Shown: piece by piece, positions 35,817 to 49,490 of the stretch
How the letters are laid out: every line of letters starts with the position of its first letter
Position numbering within the stretch: the stretch's first letter is position 1
Source of the DNA: Cepaea nemoralis
Taxonomy: Eukaryota; Mollusca; Gastropoda; Stylommatophora; Helicidae
DNA: 64,000 nucleotides
NCBI GenBank assembly: GCA_014155875.1
Contig: JACEFZ010027924.1
Location: 30,001-94,000 of the forward strand
Direction: 5' to 3'
Notes under the pieces: model-generated
Databases searched by the model: none
What the model was told of the DNA's origin: nothing
Seen by the model: the letters and a program-made list of their open reading frames with translations, nothing else
Program-made: the position numbers and the translations under genes

Positions 35817-36269
35817 TGCTACCAAATTAGTTTTTTGTTTATTACACCTTCTGATGTCTAGTTTCACAAAGAGATATCGAGTTATCATTGGCTTGATTTA
35901 TCCTCATTATCTTTGTCTTTCCACAATGCATTTTACGCATAATTGTTATGACCTCCCATCAAGTTTGCTTAATTTATCTTGCATCTGATTTCATATATGG
36001 ACGAGGAGAACAATATCCTCAGCTAAATCCGGATCAACAAGCCGCTTTGTCCGAGTCCATTGAATCCCATTGCTAGCGGTAGTTATTGTTGTCCTCACAA
36101 TCCACTGTGTGCTTATGAGCTTTCCCGAGTGCAGTGCCTCTCTTGCTTCATTATTATTCAAACCATAACATGGGAAGACCAAATGTCTGGGCACAATATA
36201 GGCCATTCAAATAGCCTTGGACAAATTCGCAGGTTTTGATTTGGTTCTCGAAGACGTAGATTTTTTTTT
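35817..36269. other. Spacer
   Basis: No supported feature. Confidence 0.35.
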
Positions 36270-36560
36270 TTTTTTAAATTTGGCGTTCGCTCGCTTTGAA
36301 CTCAAGCGTAGTTCATAAACATGCTACTACTTCTTGTTCACAGGATTGATCATTGCGTATGAATTAGCTTTCCTTATTACCAGTGTCCCTTGCCGTCAGG
36401 CTTCAAAGGTACTTGTGATTTAGTCCCTCAAGTCAAGGACGAGAAGGCAACATTTTAGTCCAACAGACCGGTGTAGGGTTTGAACCCCTTACCTCGGCAT
36501 CAGCACACCGGATACTTAAGACCGAGCGCTCTGATCCATTTGGCCATTTTTACCTCTTGT
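36270..36560 (-). mobile_element. SINE family 1
   Basis: The minus-strand head has ATGGCCAAATGGATCAGAGC (box A) and AGGGGTTCAAACCCTACACC (box B), then the body with GTCCTTGACTTGAG and the T-rich tail at about 36260-36275 on the plus strand. A degenerate copy is at 1498-1762. Confidence 0.75.
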
Positions 36561-36639
36561 GTAGACGTAGATGGTAGAAATAGAGATTGGATGACACTCT
36601 AGACAATACTCCTCTAATCTCTATTTCTTTCCTCTTGAA

Positions 36640-36830
36640 AAAAATGCTTAATAGTCGAGAAGATCGACTTTATTGCCCCGGATTTTATCCCATACGCCTC
36701 TGCCTCTTTCTGCAGGGCGGCCTTACCGAAAGCGTCGCACAAAACACGGACTCCGTAGCTGCAGAAACGACCCCCTATACGTGTGTTAGTATTTGCGGCG
36801 TTGTTGCGTCAACGATTGCGAAACTGTTTC
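36640..36830 (-). mobile_element. SINE family 3 fragment
   Basis: Matches the reverse of 37300-37450: TTTATCCCATACG, GCGGCCTTACCGAAAG and ACGGACTCCGTAGCTGCAG. The tRNA-like head is lost. Confidence 0.65.
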
Positions 36831-36963
36831 ACAATTGTCGGGAGTCCGAAATCAGCCATGGGAAATTTAGAAACAGACCGCTTTGCGACGATTTCGATGG
36901 TATAAGGCGCCTACCGTTCATTAAGCATTGGCAAATAACTCAAATAAATTTGCCTAGTAAATA

Positions 36964-37158
<195 letters not shown>

Positions 37159-37204
37159 TCCACTTTTGCCGTTAAGCGTCTGTGGGGAGGATTAATTGGC
37201 GCCC

Positions 37205-37470
37205 TAGCGCCGGATGGGTGGCATTTGGTAGCGTCTTTCCGCGATTGTAGTCAAGCAGCGAAGGTTGTTGGTTCGACTCCAGGCTACGTCTTTCGGTTCA
37301 GGAGTGCATTTTTTGGAGACTCCTGGGGATCGTCGCTGGAGCTACGGAGTTCGTGCTTTGTGCGACACTGTCGGCAGGCAGCCTTGCGAAAAGGGACCGA
37401 GCCATATGGAATAAAACCCGGTGCAATGAAATCGATCCTCTCGACTTGTAAGACATATTTTTTAAAATTC
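37205..37470 (+). mobile_element. SINE family 3
   Basis: tRNA-like head with box B GTTGGTTCGACTCC, then GTCTTTCGGTTCAGGAGTGC, CTACGGAGTTCGTGCTTTGT, GAGCCATATGGAATAAAACC and a CTCTCGACTTGTAAG end. Other copies: 36640-36830, 40290-40560, 46030-46230, 60245-60490. Confidence 0.78.
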
Positions 37471-37529
37471 CGTGCGATGGTACAATGTCTTTGATGTCGT
37501 CAATCTATTTTCTTCTGAAGCATCTTCTT

Positions 37530-37925
37530 GCTCTCGTAGCCGATATAGTTGGTTAGTCGACAGATCATCCTCATTGCATATAGAACCATTCAGCCCATAA
37601 GTGCTCGGATCCCCTCCTCAGCAAATCCTGCAGCGTATAGCGGCTAACCACACCAGTTCTGTGTTGGTTTATCAATCTTCTTTGGCTTCCTGGGTAGTGT
37701 TCTTGTTTGGCCACACCTCTTTTGATTTGCTGTTCTCGCAGTCTGGCCATGGTTGTAGATTCACAGTCATCACTTGATTCCGCGAAAGTCGTACTTCTCG
37801 TAGAGCATTCAGAATGTCAGCCTGGTCCATGGCGCGTCCGCCCTCCACAGTAGCCTTAATGCGAACTTGTCAGCCCGCTCATTCCTTGTACTCCCGAATG
37901 CCCTTTGCGGGAATATCGTAGCCGA
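37530..37925 (-). pseudogene. I/Jockey-type element, diverged 3' fragment
   Basis: Matches the 3' part of the element at 25376-25730: CCAGTTCTGTGTTGGTT, TCTGGCC..G and CTGGTCCATGG. It covers the RNase H end. No open frame survives. Probably an older member of a related family. Confidence 0.6.
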
Positions 37926-38510
37926 TATTCTGTGATGCAGGGCCAGTGCTGATAGTTGATGGTGTTTCAGTAAATAAGAAACAGCCAATAAACTCTGGTG
38001 TTGATTGCAATATCTGGTAAAGGATAAGTCACGAACTTTTTAAACATATATGAGTGCTAATCAATATACTAAATTTATTATCATGCTATTTTAAAGAGAG
38101 TCCTCAGACGTGCCAGTTTGTTACCATAACACAGGAAGCTATCTATTGATGTTCAAAATTTCTGTAAATAATTCATATGTCTGAGATCAGGTGGTGGCTA
38201 GATCCGGCTAATGATGACACCATTGTTGGTTGTCTAGGTGGCTTTGGAAAATACTAATCACGTGATCCTAGCAATATTTAGACGGAAGCCAATGGAAAAT
38301 TTAAAAAGCTGGGCAGGAAACAATAATAATGTAATCAGCCTCATCTCGGAAGCTGAAGTAGTGCAGTATCTAGGTTACGTGCCCCTCCTCCCCCACCCCG
38401 GCACAGTCGTCATATGTTCAAATCCCCATCGAAGCAAATTATTGTTAAAGTGACCTGTGCTCTTAGGTCGACCAAGCCTCAAATGTGTAACAGGAAACAT
38501 CTAGGGGAGT
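37926..38510. other. Spacer
   Basis: No supported feature. Confidence 0.35.
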
Positions 38511-38521
38511 AAAGACAGTCT

Positions 38522-38764
38522 GCCGCCTCCCTGGTCTAGGGGTTACACGACTTTCTCCGTAATCCCATATACTCTCGTGAGTAACGTGACGTTTACGAGA
38601 ATCGGTAGGTGTTCTCTCCGTGTCGGTAACTTATGGGGTATGTGAGCCGGTGGCTCAGAAAGCAATGGCAAACTACTGAGCGTAATCTTGCCAAGAAATA
38701 AACAATCAGCTGAAAGATTCTGATGTTGACAGCGATGTCCTATAAAGGATATGCGAACACAACA
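38522..38764 (+). mobile_element. SINE family A
   Basis: Starts GCCGCCTCCCTGGTCTAGGG, runs through TTTCTCCGTAATCCC, the GAAAGCAATGGCAAACTACT core and CTATAAAGGATATGCG. Exact 11-bp target duplication AAAGACAGTCT at 38511-38521 and 38765-38775. Confidence 0.88.
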
Positions 38765-38911
38765 AAAGACAGTCTACGAGTTGACCACAGCATTCATCAA
38801 TACATGATTGGTCTGTACAAGGAGAGCTAGCTCCATATACCAAACGGTGGCGAGAATTCAATACTCAGCATTGGCAGGATTCTTATTTCCCATCAGTACG
38901 GCTCCATTGGC

Positions 38912-39150
38912 CGGTCTCCTTGGCTAAGAAGTTAACATCTTTCTTCGTAATCCCGCATATTCACGTAGGGTAACGTAGCCGCGCGAGATTCGGTAGCGGA
39001 TTGCGTCGCGACCGTTACTTACCGGGTATGTGAGCCGGTCGCTCAGAAAGCGATGGCAAACTACTAAGCGTAATCTTGCCAAGAAATCAACAATCAGCTG
39101 AAAGATGCTGGTGGCGACAGTGGTGTTCTGTAAATAGGATATGTGGGGGT
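38912..39150 (+). mobile_element. SINE family A
   Basis: Starts CCGGTCTCCTTGGCTAAGAA and ends AAATAGGATATGTGGGGGTG. Same core as the other copies, with a G-rich tail instead of A/T. Confidence 0.8.
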
Positions 39151-39567
39151 GGGGGGGGGGGAGACGGCTCCATTGACCACCCAAACTCAGATAACTGCTT
39201 ACCAGACGATTGCCAAAATATTCTGCCAATTGTCTGGGAAGCAAATGTGACGAAGAATGGAACTGGCCACCCAGCTCATATGCCATGGCCTAGAATATAG
39301 CTTCACCTTCACATACTTACGGCAGTATTTGCCATGTGATTACCTTGTGGTGTAGACAAGCTGGATAGACACGTGAGCTTACGGAAGATATTAACAAGAG
39401 AACAGTTAAATGCCGGCCCACAATAAATGACACTATACCCTTAAACACATCATAGTAAATGTACTGTGGTGTGCTTTTAGCCACGCCTCGAGGCGGATGA
39501 TGCATATGGTCGTGTTTGAAGTGATGGGCTTTCTTACACGCCTTGATGTGAATTAGGCATATAGTTA

Positions 39568-39797
39568 ATTTTTTTTCCGCATATCCTTTACAGGACATCA
39601 CTGTCAACAGCAGCATTCTAACGCTGTTGTTGATTTCTTGGCAAGATTACACTCAGTAGTTTGCCATTGCTTTCTGACCGGCTGACTCATTTATCCCGTA
39701 AGTCACCAACGCGGCGAGAACCGCTACCGATTCTTGCGCACCCTACGTGAATAAACAGGATTACGGAGAAAGTCGTTTAACACCTAAGCCAGGGAGA
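39568..39797 (-). mobile_element. SINE family A, joined to a family B copy
   Basis: Minus-strand copy from GCCGGTCTCCCTGGCTTAGG to GGATATGCGG plus poly-A. Its head abuts the truncated 3' end of the family B copy at 39798-40012 in the same orientation, giving a dimer-like arrangement. Confidence 0.78.
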
Positions 39798-40012
39798 CCG
39801 GCTGCGATCTCTTGGCAAATTTACATTCAGTATTTTGACACTACATTCTGAACGACGGGCACCCATAATATTTACAAAACCAACGCAACGCGGTTTGCTG
39901 CCAAATCGAGGGCAGCAGTGTTTCGAAAGCTTGTATGAGGGATCACGAACTGCGTCATTAACCTCTTCGCCAGGGCATACATTACTAGTACCATATTGAA
40001 CAAACCAATAAG
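39798..40012 (-). mobile_element. SINE family B, truncated at its 3' end
   Basis: Minus-strand GGCGAAGAGGTTAATGACGC (box A area), CTTTCGAAAC (box B), GGCAGCAAACCGCGTTGCGT and the core remnant AATGTAAATTTGCCAAGAGA. It ends at the family A head. Confidence 0.7.
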
Positions 40013-40289
40013 TCATCGAGGGGCGAAGGGGTTAATATCACGCCGGCTGCCTTTATCTACGGAACAATTCCTGGTACGCATTAAAGACTGGTTCTACTTG
40101 AGAACCCAGGTCAATTTCAATTAATCCCTAAAAGTATGCGTATTCGAACACATGACTACGGAGCCGGCAGCGTCAATCCCGGTAGTACCCCACCGCCCAC
40201 ATACACGTGACAATGGAGAGTCAAGGCGAAAGATAGTGAAAGATAGGAAAGATAGGTAAGCAGTAACACACATGTAAAGACAGCTTTAA

Positions 40290-40560
40290 GAGATGGTAGC
40301 ACAGCCTGTCACATTATGAGCTGTCGAATCGCTTAAGAGTCGCTTAAAAGTCGACAGGGCTCCATTGCACCGGGATTTTATCCCATATGGCTCAGACTTT
40401 TTCCGCAGCGCAGAAAGCATTGCATAAACCACGAACCCCATAGCTCCAGCGACGACCCTCAGGAGTCTCAGAGATAATGCACTAATAAACCGAAGAGCGC
40501 GGCCCGGAATCGAGCCCACAAATTTCTGAGCCCGAGTCAGACGGCTTGACAACTTCTCCA
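40290..40560 (-). mobile_element. SINE family 3
   Basis: The reverse copy reads GGGCTCGATTCCGGGCCGC (box B), GGTTTATTAGTGC, CTCCTGAGGGTCGTCGCTGG and a GTCGACTTTTAAGCGACTCT end. Confidence 0.75.
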
Positions 40561-42206
40561 TGGAGAAGTAGTATCATCTGTAGAATCATTATTTGCTAGT
40601 CATCTGTAAAGAGGGCAGTATGTCATTGCTCTTTATCTTGGAAGAGAGTATACTTATTGGTGACCGCAGCCAGTCGCTATAAAGAGATCATCACCTGCCT
40701 ACGGTCACGATCTTGAGATCTTGACTAACAAATTTTAGTAACTAACTTCTCGATGCTCTCAGTCTCAATCCACCACCTGGTCAAATGTATCACGTTATCG
40801 TGGTTGGCGGCTGGAGTGGGACTAAACGAGTATTCCACCTTGTTATGTCGGCTAGAGGGTGGACGGAAGCGCCTTTTCCTTGTATAGGGAAAACATGTCC
40901 TGTAAGCATAGAGTGTTGGACGTTCATTTCAGCAAATTGAAAACAGAAATGATAAAACCTATCGTGACCAGATCACTGCTCTTCCTTTAGATCTGGCAGC
41001 ATGACTCCACAGGTGGTTGCAGCATGGCGTTTAAGTATCCTTTTGAATGCAAATTTCTTGCCACAAGTATCACACAAGAATGCCATATTTTTTAAGTGAA
41101 CACCGTTTTTGTTATCTCGCAACGCCCAAGACGAGCGCAAGCTATTTTGACTGATTATTCTGGAAAAAAAGAAGATAGGGAGTGTACCCTAAGGTAGCTT
41201 TAGAGCTGAACGCTCCCAGTTTAGCAGATCTGACTACCTCTGAAATGTCGACGTCAGTACTTCTTGTGTTACTCTGTGTTCCATTGCTTAGTTCTTGTTG
41301 TTCCCATGATACCAAATTCGATGGAATTGTTCGGGTGTATCTGTGTGTGTGTTTTTCATCCGTCGATCTTCTTATTAATAGTTGATGTGTTAAAACAAAT
41401 AAACAAAAAAAAAACATTCTAATTATACAATCAATTGCTGCGGAACCCACTGGGCTAATGAAATAGTGGACTATCTAACAACGCATGGAGAAGAGAATTA
41501 ACTGATCCAGTGCCGGAGGATAATATATCGCCAAATATGATCTCTTTTTAGGAAAGAAGGACGATATATAGTCATACTAGCCATCTTAATATATAGTTTG
41601 TTTCATAGTATCTTTCGCTATTGCAACGTTTTGTGAATGAGAATTTACATAATAATGCTTGTTCGTGTGATTGTGTACCATGTCAGGTCCAAACGTACTG
41701 TTCGTTTGGCGCTGAATCTGTTAAATATAGATGAATGATCTGAGGAGAGAGCAAGAGATGGGATAGGTGGCTTGAGTTGCTTGATAACCCAGGCTTCAAT
41801 GGAGATTAAAGGCAAACAGTCATAGAATGTCATCTATTTATACGCCGCAATCACATATGCCACTCGAGAAAGTATTGTGTATTATCTGACATACTAATTA
41901 TGTTAACTCTGGCCGAGCATGTACACTTTAGTATACCACACTCGATGAGAAGCGAGATTATATGCTACTGTATGTAGGCTAGGGAACAAGTGAGTTATGC
42001 AGATTAGATTAACACACTATAAACAAAATGATAAGAACGCCACTATCACGCTGGAGCAGGTAACTATATGTTTTTCAATTCAGTTTCACACTGTTGTTGT
42101 TGTTTGACCAACATAACAATATGAATGGATGGCGCATAATGTTCCATATAGTTCTGGTCTTCCATAGAATTGCGGCATAAAAACAACTCATATCGGTGTC
42201 TCCTTA
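40561..42206. other. 1.6 kb with no recognised feature
   Basis: AT-rich. Only short frames, no domain, no clear repeat. Possibly intronic or old repeat sequence. Confidence 0.4.
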
Positions 42207-42208
42207 TA

Positions 42209-42482
42209 CCGGGTTTTTGTAAAGTCTCACAATATTTTGTAAGTAGAACAAATTTGAAAAATTCTGTCTCCCGTTGATAAAACCATTCTGTTTGGGGTGC
42301 AAAGAATTACTCCAGCTATTTGCTGCATAATGCTTTACGATGGGCTGTGGAGCATATTTTTTTGACAACATGTACTTGATTTGTCAAATCTCTTCAACAT
42401 ACAAAGTGTAGTGAGAATTTACAAACACTCTGTATTTGCCAAAAGTAACATACAAAGTGTAGTGAGACTTTACAAACATTCT
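42209..42482 (+). mobile_element. MITE family 1, with duplicated right end
   Basis: Left end CCGGGTTTTTGTAAAGTCTC preceded by TA. The right inverted repeat occurs twice, at about 42402-42432 and 42451-42482 (CAAAGTGTAGTGAGACTTTA). The interior shares GTGGAGCATATTTTTT..GACA with the 34-kb copy in part. Confidence 0.65.
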
Positions 42483-42599
42483 ATATTTGCTAAAAGTGAA
42501 GACTTCTTACAACATTCATAAGTTTGTGCCTCTATAGAACACTGGAAATTAAAAGGTATGACATAATCACAAATGCGGAGCGTATGTAGAGTACTAAAC

Positions 42600-42840
42600 A
42601 AATTCCAGTGAACCAAGAGGTGCGGAAAAGACGTTGGATCTGGATAGGACACACACTGAGAAAACCTGAAGATAGCACAACTAGAAACTCCCTTATCTAG
42701 AAGCAGGAATGCAAACGAAATAGTTGAAGACCTAAAGGACTTGGAGAAGACAATTAAAGACAGAGATGATCCATATGAGGGAGTATAAATAGGAAACTGC
42801 AGGAGAGAGCAAACGCGGAAGCACTTACGTCAGGGCTATG
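42600..42840 (+). pseudogene. RT C-terminal fragment (family C)
   Basis: Reads [20 protein letters not shown] followed by broken basic sequence. This RRWxWIGHxLRKP motif is typical of the end of RTE/CR1-like ORFs. A sister fragment lies at 43540-43750. Confidence 0.6.
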
Positions 42841-43384
42841 GCTTGTTGCCATGGATTTTGTTTCATATTTAGCTGTAACTATGACTATCTTAGCTGTTAA
42901 ATGTTCTTTTTATAACATACGGTTTGAAAGAATTTTTTTTTCATGTAAATTTTCACAGATTGGACAACTAAAAATTAAACAAAGAAAACATTTTATAGAA
43001 TCATTTAGAAAGCTTCTCAGCTGTGAATAATTGTAAAAGCAAGTTATCATATGAGAGAAACAACATTCGGTTGAAAGGATATATTTATTTAATGCAACAG
43101 CGCTGGGGTCGCAGGAACAAAGTTGTTGTTGATGAGAGCTACATAAATAATGTAATTTGTCAACAGAACTTTTAAACAAAACAATTATTCAGGCGAGCTA
43201 CAAATATACTACTTGGTTAGTGAGGCAGAAGAATGAAAGTAGTAGGTGAGAAGTGCATCACATAAAGATTGTATTCGGATATAGCAGCCTCATGAAGAAT
43301 ATAATTGGTGGGGAGAACCATAGAAATAATGTAGATGGTCAGGAGGGCCGAAGAATTTTTGTTGTGAATTTTGAATGTTTGTGA

Positions 43385-43500
43385 ATTATTGGCAAATTTA
43401 CGACCAGTAGTTTGCCATTGCTTTCTGAACGAACGGCTGTCATACCATTTAATAAAAATCAACGCAAGACGGTCTGCTTCCAAATATCCCGAGACAAACA
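43385..43500 (-). mobile_element. SINE family B fragment
   Basis: Minus strand CAGAAAGCAATGGCAAACTA core and GGAAGCAGACCGTCTTGCGT. Head and tail lost. Confidence 0.55.
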
Positions 43501-43539
43501 TCAGTGGTCCAAGAGTGACGACAAAATGCTGGCGTTGGG

Positions 43540-43750
43540 ATAAGGCATACTGAGGAAACCTGAGAACAGCATAACTAGAAAGGTCTTTTATCCACGGGGC
43601 GAAAGAAGACCTAAAATCACACGAAGAAGAGAAGTAGAAACAAAAAATGAATAATACAGGGAGGACATTGACAGAGGTGCATGGGGTAGCTAAAAATAGG
43701 AGGGATTAGAGTAAGACGATCGAGTGTCTATGTCCCAAAGGGGATTAATG
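43540..43750 (+). pseudogene. RT C-terminal fragment (family C)
   Basis: Reads GNLRTA and RSFIHGAKEDLKSH in broken frames (compare [12 protein letters not shown] at 42.6 kb). It keeps GAGGACATTGACAGAGGTGC and ends near AGGGGATTAATGTGTAAAGA. Confidence 0.5.
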
Positions 43751-43849
43751 TGTAAAGAAGAAGGAGAAACCGTAGAAAGAATGTAGATGGTTGGCAGTGG
43801 CCCATTAAAGAATCATTGCACTCAAGACAGCCGCATAAATAATGCTGGT

Positions 43850-44260
43850 GGTCGGGGGGGGGGGGGGGCACATTTCAAATTTGGCGGGGTATCAAGTGAA
43901 AACCTTAAATGCTATTTTTTAGGTGAATATATTCTGAAAAAGTAAAGAATAAACGTATAATTTTTCGATACAATCACCACTACGTTCAATGCAAGGCTTC
44001 CAGCGCAGACAATGTGTAGACAAAAATGATCTTGGTCACGTGTGTAACCTCCTCATTACCACCTGCTGTACCTCTTCATAGGACCGAAAAAGTATGTTCT
44101 CCTAATAACTCTTTCGATTGTCCAAAAGGATGGAAATCACTTGGGGCTAAGTCTGATGAATAAGAATGATTTAGTAAACACTGAAAGTGGAGGACACTGA
44201 TTTTAAAAAAAAAAACGGATAACAGAACGCTGCTCCTCTCTAGTGCATGTCAAAGGCTAT
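43850..44260 (-). pseudogene. Mariner-type transposase remnant, internally deleted
   Basis: On the minus strand an N-terminal piece (EEQRSVIRF) is followed directly by the C-terminal part: SYSSDLAPSDFHPFG, where the usual mariner motif is YSPDLAPSDFHLF, then KELLGEHTF, a degenerate EEVQQVV and a VVVIVSKNYTF ending. The middle with the first two catalytic Asp residues is missing, and several stops are present. It is not functional and the terminal repeats are not clear. Confidence 0.7.
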
Positions 44261-44809
44261 CTTTAAACTGTCCTATTGACGTCACCGTGTTCGTCTGCTC
44301 CGCGATGTCCCGTGTTTAACACTTTTGACATCCTTAACAACAATATTGACAGGTTACAAGACAATTGCATGGTTATTGTAATTTCTATTACAGTTTTAAG
44401 GTTCTAATTTGAAGCCCTACATATAAAGATCACATAAATAACACCCTACTGTAGTATGATGTGTCGCTAAACAGAGCAGCTGTCACAGCCTCACCTTAAC
44501 CAGGCACATCGCATCGAACCACCTTCTTGCAAATAAAGAAGACGAGAAAATGAAGAAGACTGTTGTGAAAATATATTTTTAATAATCATATTTCATTTTT
44601 TAACCAGAATTAACAGTCTGTCAGGACTTCAGATGAGCACGTCCCATTTTTCATCTTCACACATTGTGTGTGTATTTATAATGCCTGTCCTTGTTTGCGG
44701 GTTGAATTGTCCTTATCAGGTAATACAACACCATTCAATGTTATAGTATGCATTGTTTTAGATGATTCATTATGTACTAAACGATTTGATGTTTCTTAGG
44801 CAATAACTG
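44261..44809. other. Spacer
   Basis: No supported feature. Confidence 0.35.
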
Positions 44810-45058
44810 CCGGCCCTGTGGCTCAGCAGCAGTAAACGAGTTTGACAATTCCTCAACATACTTAGTAGAAGGATCGAAATCAGCTTTAGACGATTCGGAA
44901 GCAAACTGCCTTGCGTTGATTTCAATTGATGAGCGCCTGCCTTTCAGAAAGCAATGGCAAACTACTAAAAGTAAAGAAAAAACACATTGCCTAGTAAATA
45001 ATAGTTAGCCAAGCAAATTCTGGGACTGATTACGTCGTCCTGTAAACGACATACAACT
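44810..45058 (+). mobile_element. SINE family B, nearly complete
   Basis: Head TGCCGGCCCTGTGGCTCAGC with GGATCGAAATC (box B position), CGGAAGCAAACTGCCTTGCG, the core TTTCAGAAAGCAATGGCAAA and an end GTCGTCCTGTAAACGACATA. Confidence 0.72.
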
Positions 45059-45404
45059 AACACAATAACTAAGACTAATTTGGACAATGACTATTTTTAT
45101 AAGTAATTGTATACAAATAATTCGGCACACTGAATTCGATGTGGACTGGCAAGAATAGAAACAGTAACGCATTATTAATAACGATTTGCAGTATCAGAGA
45201 CGCAATGCACTGGGTCAGACTGAATTTGTTCTCCGGGCAAATCAGATATGATCAGTAGTGTTTGTGTTAAAAGCAAAGAATATTATAAATGCCAGTGTTA
45301 CCGAGCATGCCGCTAGAAATTGTAACGACTTTACGAAGCTTAAACGAAGATTACATGACAGAAATGAATAAATAGTTAAGATTTTTCGCTAAACGTATTA
45401 TATT

Positions 45405-46018
45405 CATCATCATCAATTGACATGCCAGCTGGCATAGGCGTTCATGTCTCTCACCATATCTCGGTCTTTCATTTCTGGATTAACTCTACTGCTGATATTC
45501 CTCCATGCCACCGCCTCCAGCCATCCAGAAACATTTCTCTTGTTAGGCCTGTGCCTCTCTTCCCCTTGATCTTTCCAGCTGTCACGATGTTCTACAATGC
45601 CTCTCTTCTCATCACATGACAAAAGAAAGCTGTTTTTATCTTTTTTATTGTTGCATATAATGTTATAGTTTCATTAGCCTGTTTCATGCAATCGTTGTTA
45701 GTTACTCTAGCAGTCCAAGATATTCGCAACATTCGTGTCAGGAACCACATCTCTGTTGCTTACAAGTTCTTCCTAATTTATTCATTTAAATTTCATGATT
45801 CACTGCCATACAGCAAATCAAATTCTATATACCACTTCAGCACCCTCTTTCTCTTCTTACATTCAATGATAGTGACTTAAAAGCATAAGATACTTTTCAT
45901 TTTCTGAAATGCAGCTTTTGCTTGCCTCTTAATCTCTGTTGTGCACCTTCCGTTTGATGTTATGCATCCTATTATATTACATTGCAATAATATCTCTACC
46001 ATGTGTTTCCATTTTGGA
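45405..46018 (-). mobile_element. RTE-like family A, 5'-truncated copy
   Basis: Collinear with the 3' 600 bp of the intact element at 51014-54057: (ATG)n tail, DMNAYASWHVN ending where the intact copy has AMNAYASRHGT, and a recognisable CDEKRGIVEHRDSW (intact RREALENIVTTGK region). Frameshifts and a small insertion. It ends upstream near TTTCCATTTTGG. Confidence 0.85.
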
Positions 46019-46029
46019 CAATTAAGTTA

Positions 46030-46230
46030 GGGTCTGCGAGGCAAAGTGATTCGCGCTTCGAATGGTGATGGTTAAATTCTGGGCATCATCATACACGAGT
46101 GCAGGTTTCTTGGAAACTCCTGAGGATCCTGGCTGTAGCTACGGAGTTCGTGCACTTTGTGTGACTCCTTCAGCAGGCCACACATTTTGTTGACCTGAGG
46201 GCAAAGAGGAACAGGTGGCCAATTTGTCCC
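46030..46230 (+). mobile_element. SINE family 3, diverged
   Basis: Keeps TCCTGAGGATCCTGGCTGTA and CTACGGAGTTCGTGCACTTT. The head is degenerate. Confidence 0.6.
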
Positions 46231-46534
46231 TCTTTTTGACAAGCGATTGGCCCAGGCATTGAAACACACTCATCACATTACCAGTGTAGTTAGCTATCAA
46301 CTTCGCCAGCTATTACGTACCTACCAACACACGCTTAGTAAAATCTTAATTATTCTGCTTCTCAGTTGTTACGGAAGCAGGTCGTATTGTCAGTTGTCAA
46401 TCTAAATATAATTATTTTCTTTAAGTGTCATCTCCGCGTTGTAGGTCGACAACAATTGATCTCCATCATCCACTGTTGTGTACATTGAAGGCGCATTTAA
46501 GATATGACAATAAAAAATAAAAAAAATAACGTGT

Positions 46535-46770
46535 TTGCATAACCTTTACACGACATCGCTGTCAACATAAGCATCTTTAAGCTGATTGTTGATTTCTTAG
46601 CAAGATTACGCTCAGTGCCATTGATTTCTGAGCGACCGGCTCACATACCCCGTAAATTACCGACGCAGTTAGAACCGCTTCCGATTCTCGCTGTCGTCAC
46701 GTTACTCACGAGAGTATACGGGATTACGGAGAAATTCGCTTACGCCTAGGCCAGGGAGACCGGCTTACGA
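46535..46770 (-). mobile_element. SINE family A
   Basis: Reverse copy with GCCGGTCTCCCTGGCCTAGG head, CTCGTGAGTAACGTGACGAC and GATGTCGTGTAAAGGTTATG near the 3' end. Confidence 0.8.
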
Positions 46771-48482
<1,712 letters not shown>

Positions 48483-49490
48483 ATGACCATTGACACCTTG
48501 CCGTCTTGACAGACGATAGTTTGTGCTTTAAAAAGACATAATAACTTTACCCTATAGCGGTAGCGAATGTGACTGATAAGGGCAATTCGCGCTGTAAATG
48601 TCCGTTCACAGTGGGTGCATGTGAACACGTGGTCATTTCCACCATCATGCACCATCTTACGTCTCACACGCTCGGTGTGTGACTTATCTGCAATAATTCT
48701 CTCCTTTGTCTTTATTCCATTTCTGATATTTGCCTTCCATGCAACACGTTCAGCGGCGACTTGCTCCCAATGTGCATTATCAATGCCTGTATCAATCATG
48801 TGCCGCTTACACACATCTTTGTATCGTAGTAGAGGCCGACCCTGAGATCTCTTACCCATCTGTAATTCACCAAAAAAGATGTCCTTTGGTGTTCTACCAT
48901 CATCCATCCTCCTAAGATGTCCTATCCATCTAAGTCTACGAAGACTGAGCATGGAATAAACCGTCACACAACCTGATCTTTCCAATACTTCAGTATTTGT
49001 GATTTTGTCTTGCCACTTAATACCAAGAATTCTACGCAGACACCGCATATGAAAGCTGTTTAAACGTTTCTCTTGGTGTGAGTAAGTTGTCCAGGTATCA
49101 CTGCCATAAAGAAGAGTACTAAGGACACAAGCTTGATAGACAAGGACTTTTGTTTTGGCAGTAAGCTTCCTGTTCTCCCAGACTCTTTTTCTTAACCTGT
49201 TCATTGAAGTTGCTACCTTACCAATCCGGATGCTGATTTCCTGATATAGGGATAATTTGCTATTTACCACTGATCCTAGATATGTAAAATGGTCTACCAT
49301 CTCTAGTTCGGCGTCGCCAATAAAGATTGATGGTTCCCCATGTGCACCTTGTGACATAATCTGTGTCTTCTTTATGCTAATTGTTAAACAAAATTCAGAA
49401 CAAGCATTGGAGAATGCAGATAGTAGACATTGCAATTCTTCCTCAGAGTAGGATATATATATATCAGTAACATTTAAACACATGCTACTA
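48483..49490 (-). pseudogene. Non-LTR RT, C-terminal third with cysteine-pair end
   Basis: The open frame begins at 49483 ([16 protein letters not shown]), with the YADD-type catalytic palm missing by 5' truncation. Seen: [66 protein letters not shown] and [20 protein letters not shown]. Near its C-terminus is [19 protein letters not shown], a C2H2-like finger lacking the last His. The frame then runs into the (TA)n tail. It sits antisense in the presumed intron upstream of LRR copy 2. Confidence 0.8.

Noticed and set aside
37260..37290. tRNA genes at SINE heads (also near 19700, 36500, 47130, 59350, 59770, 62180)
   Set aside because: Box A and box B are present, but acceptor stems do not close and SINE bodies follow. 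They are SINE heads or pseudogenes.
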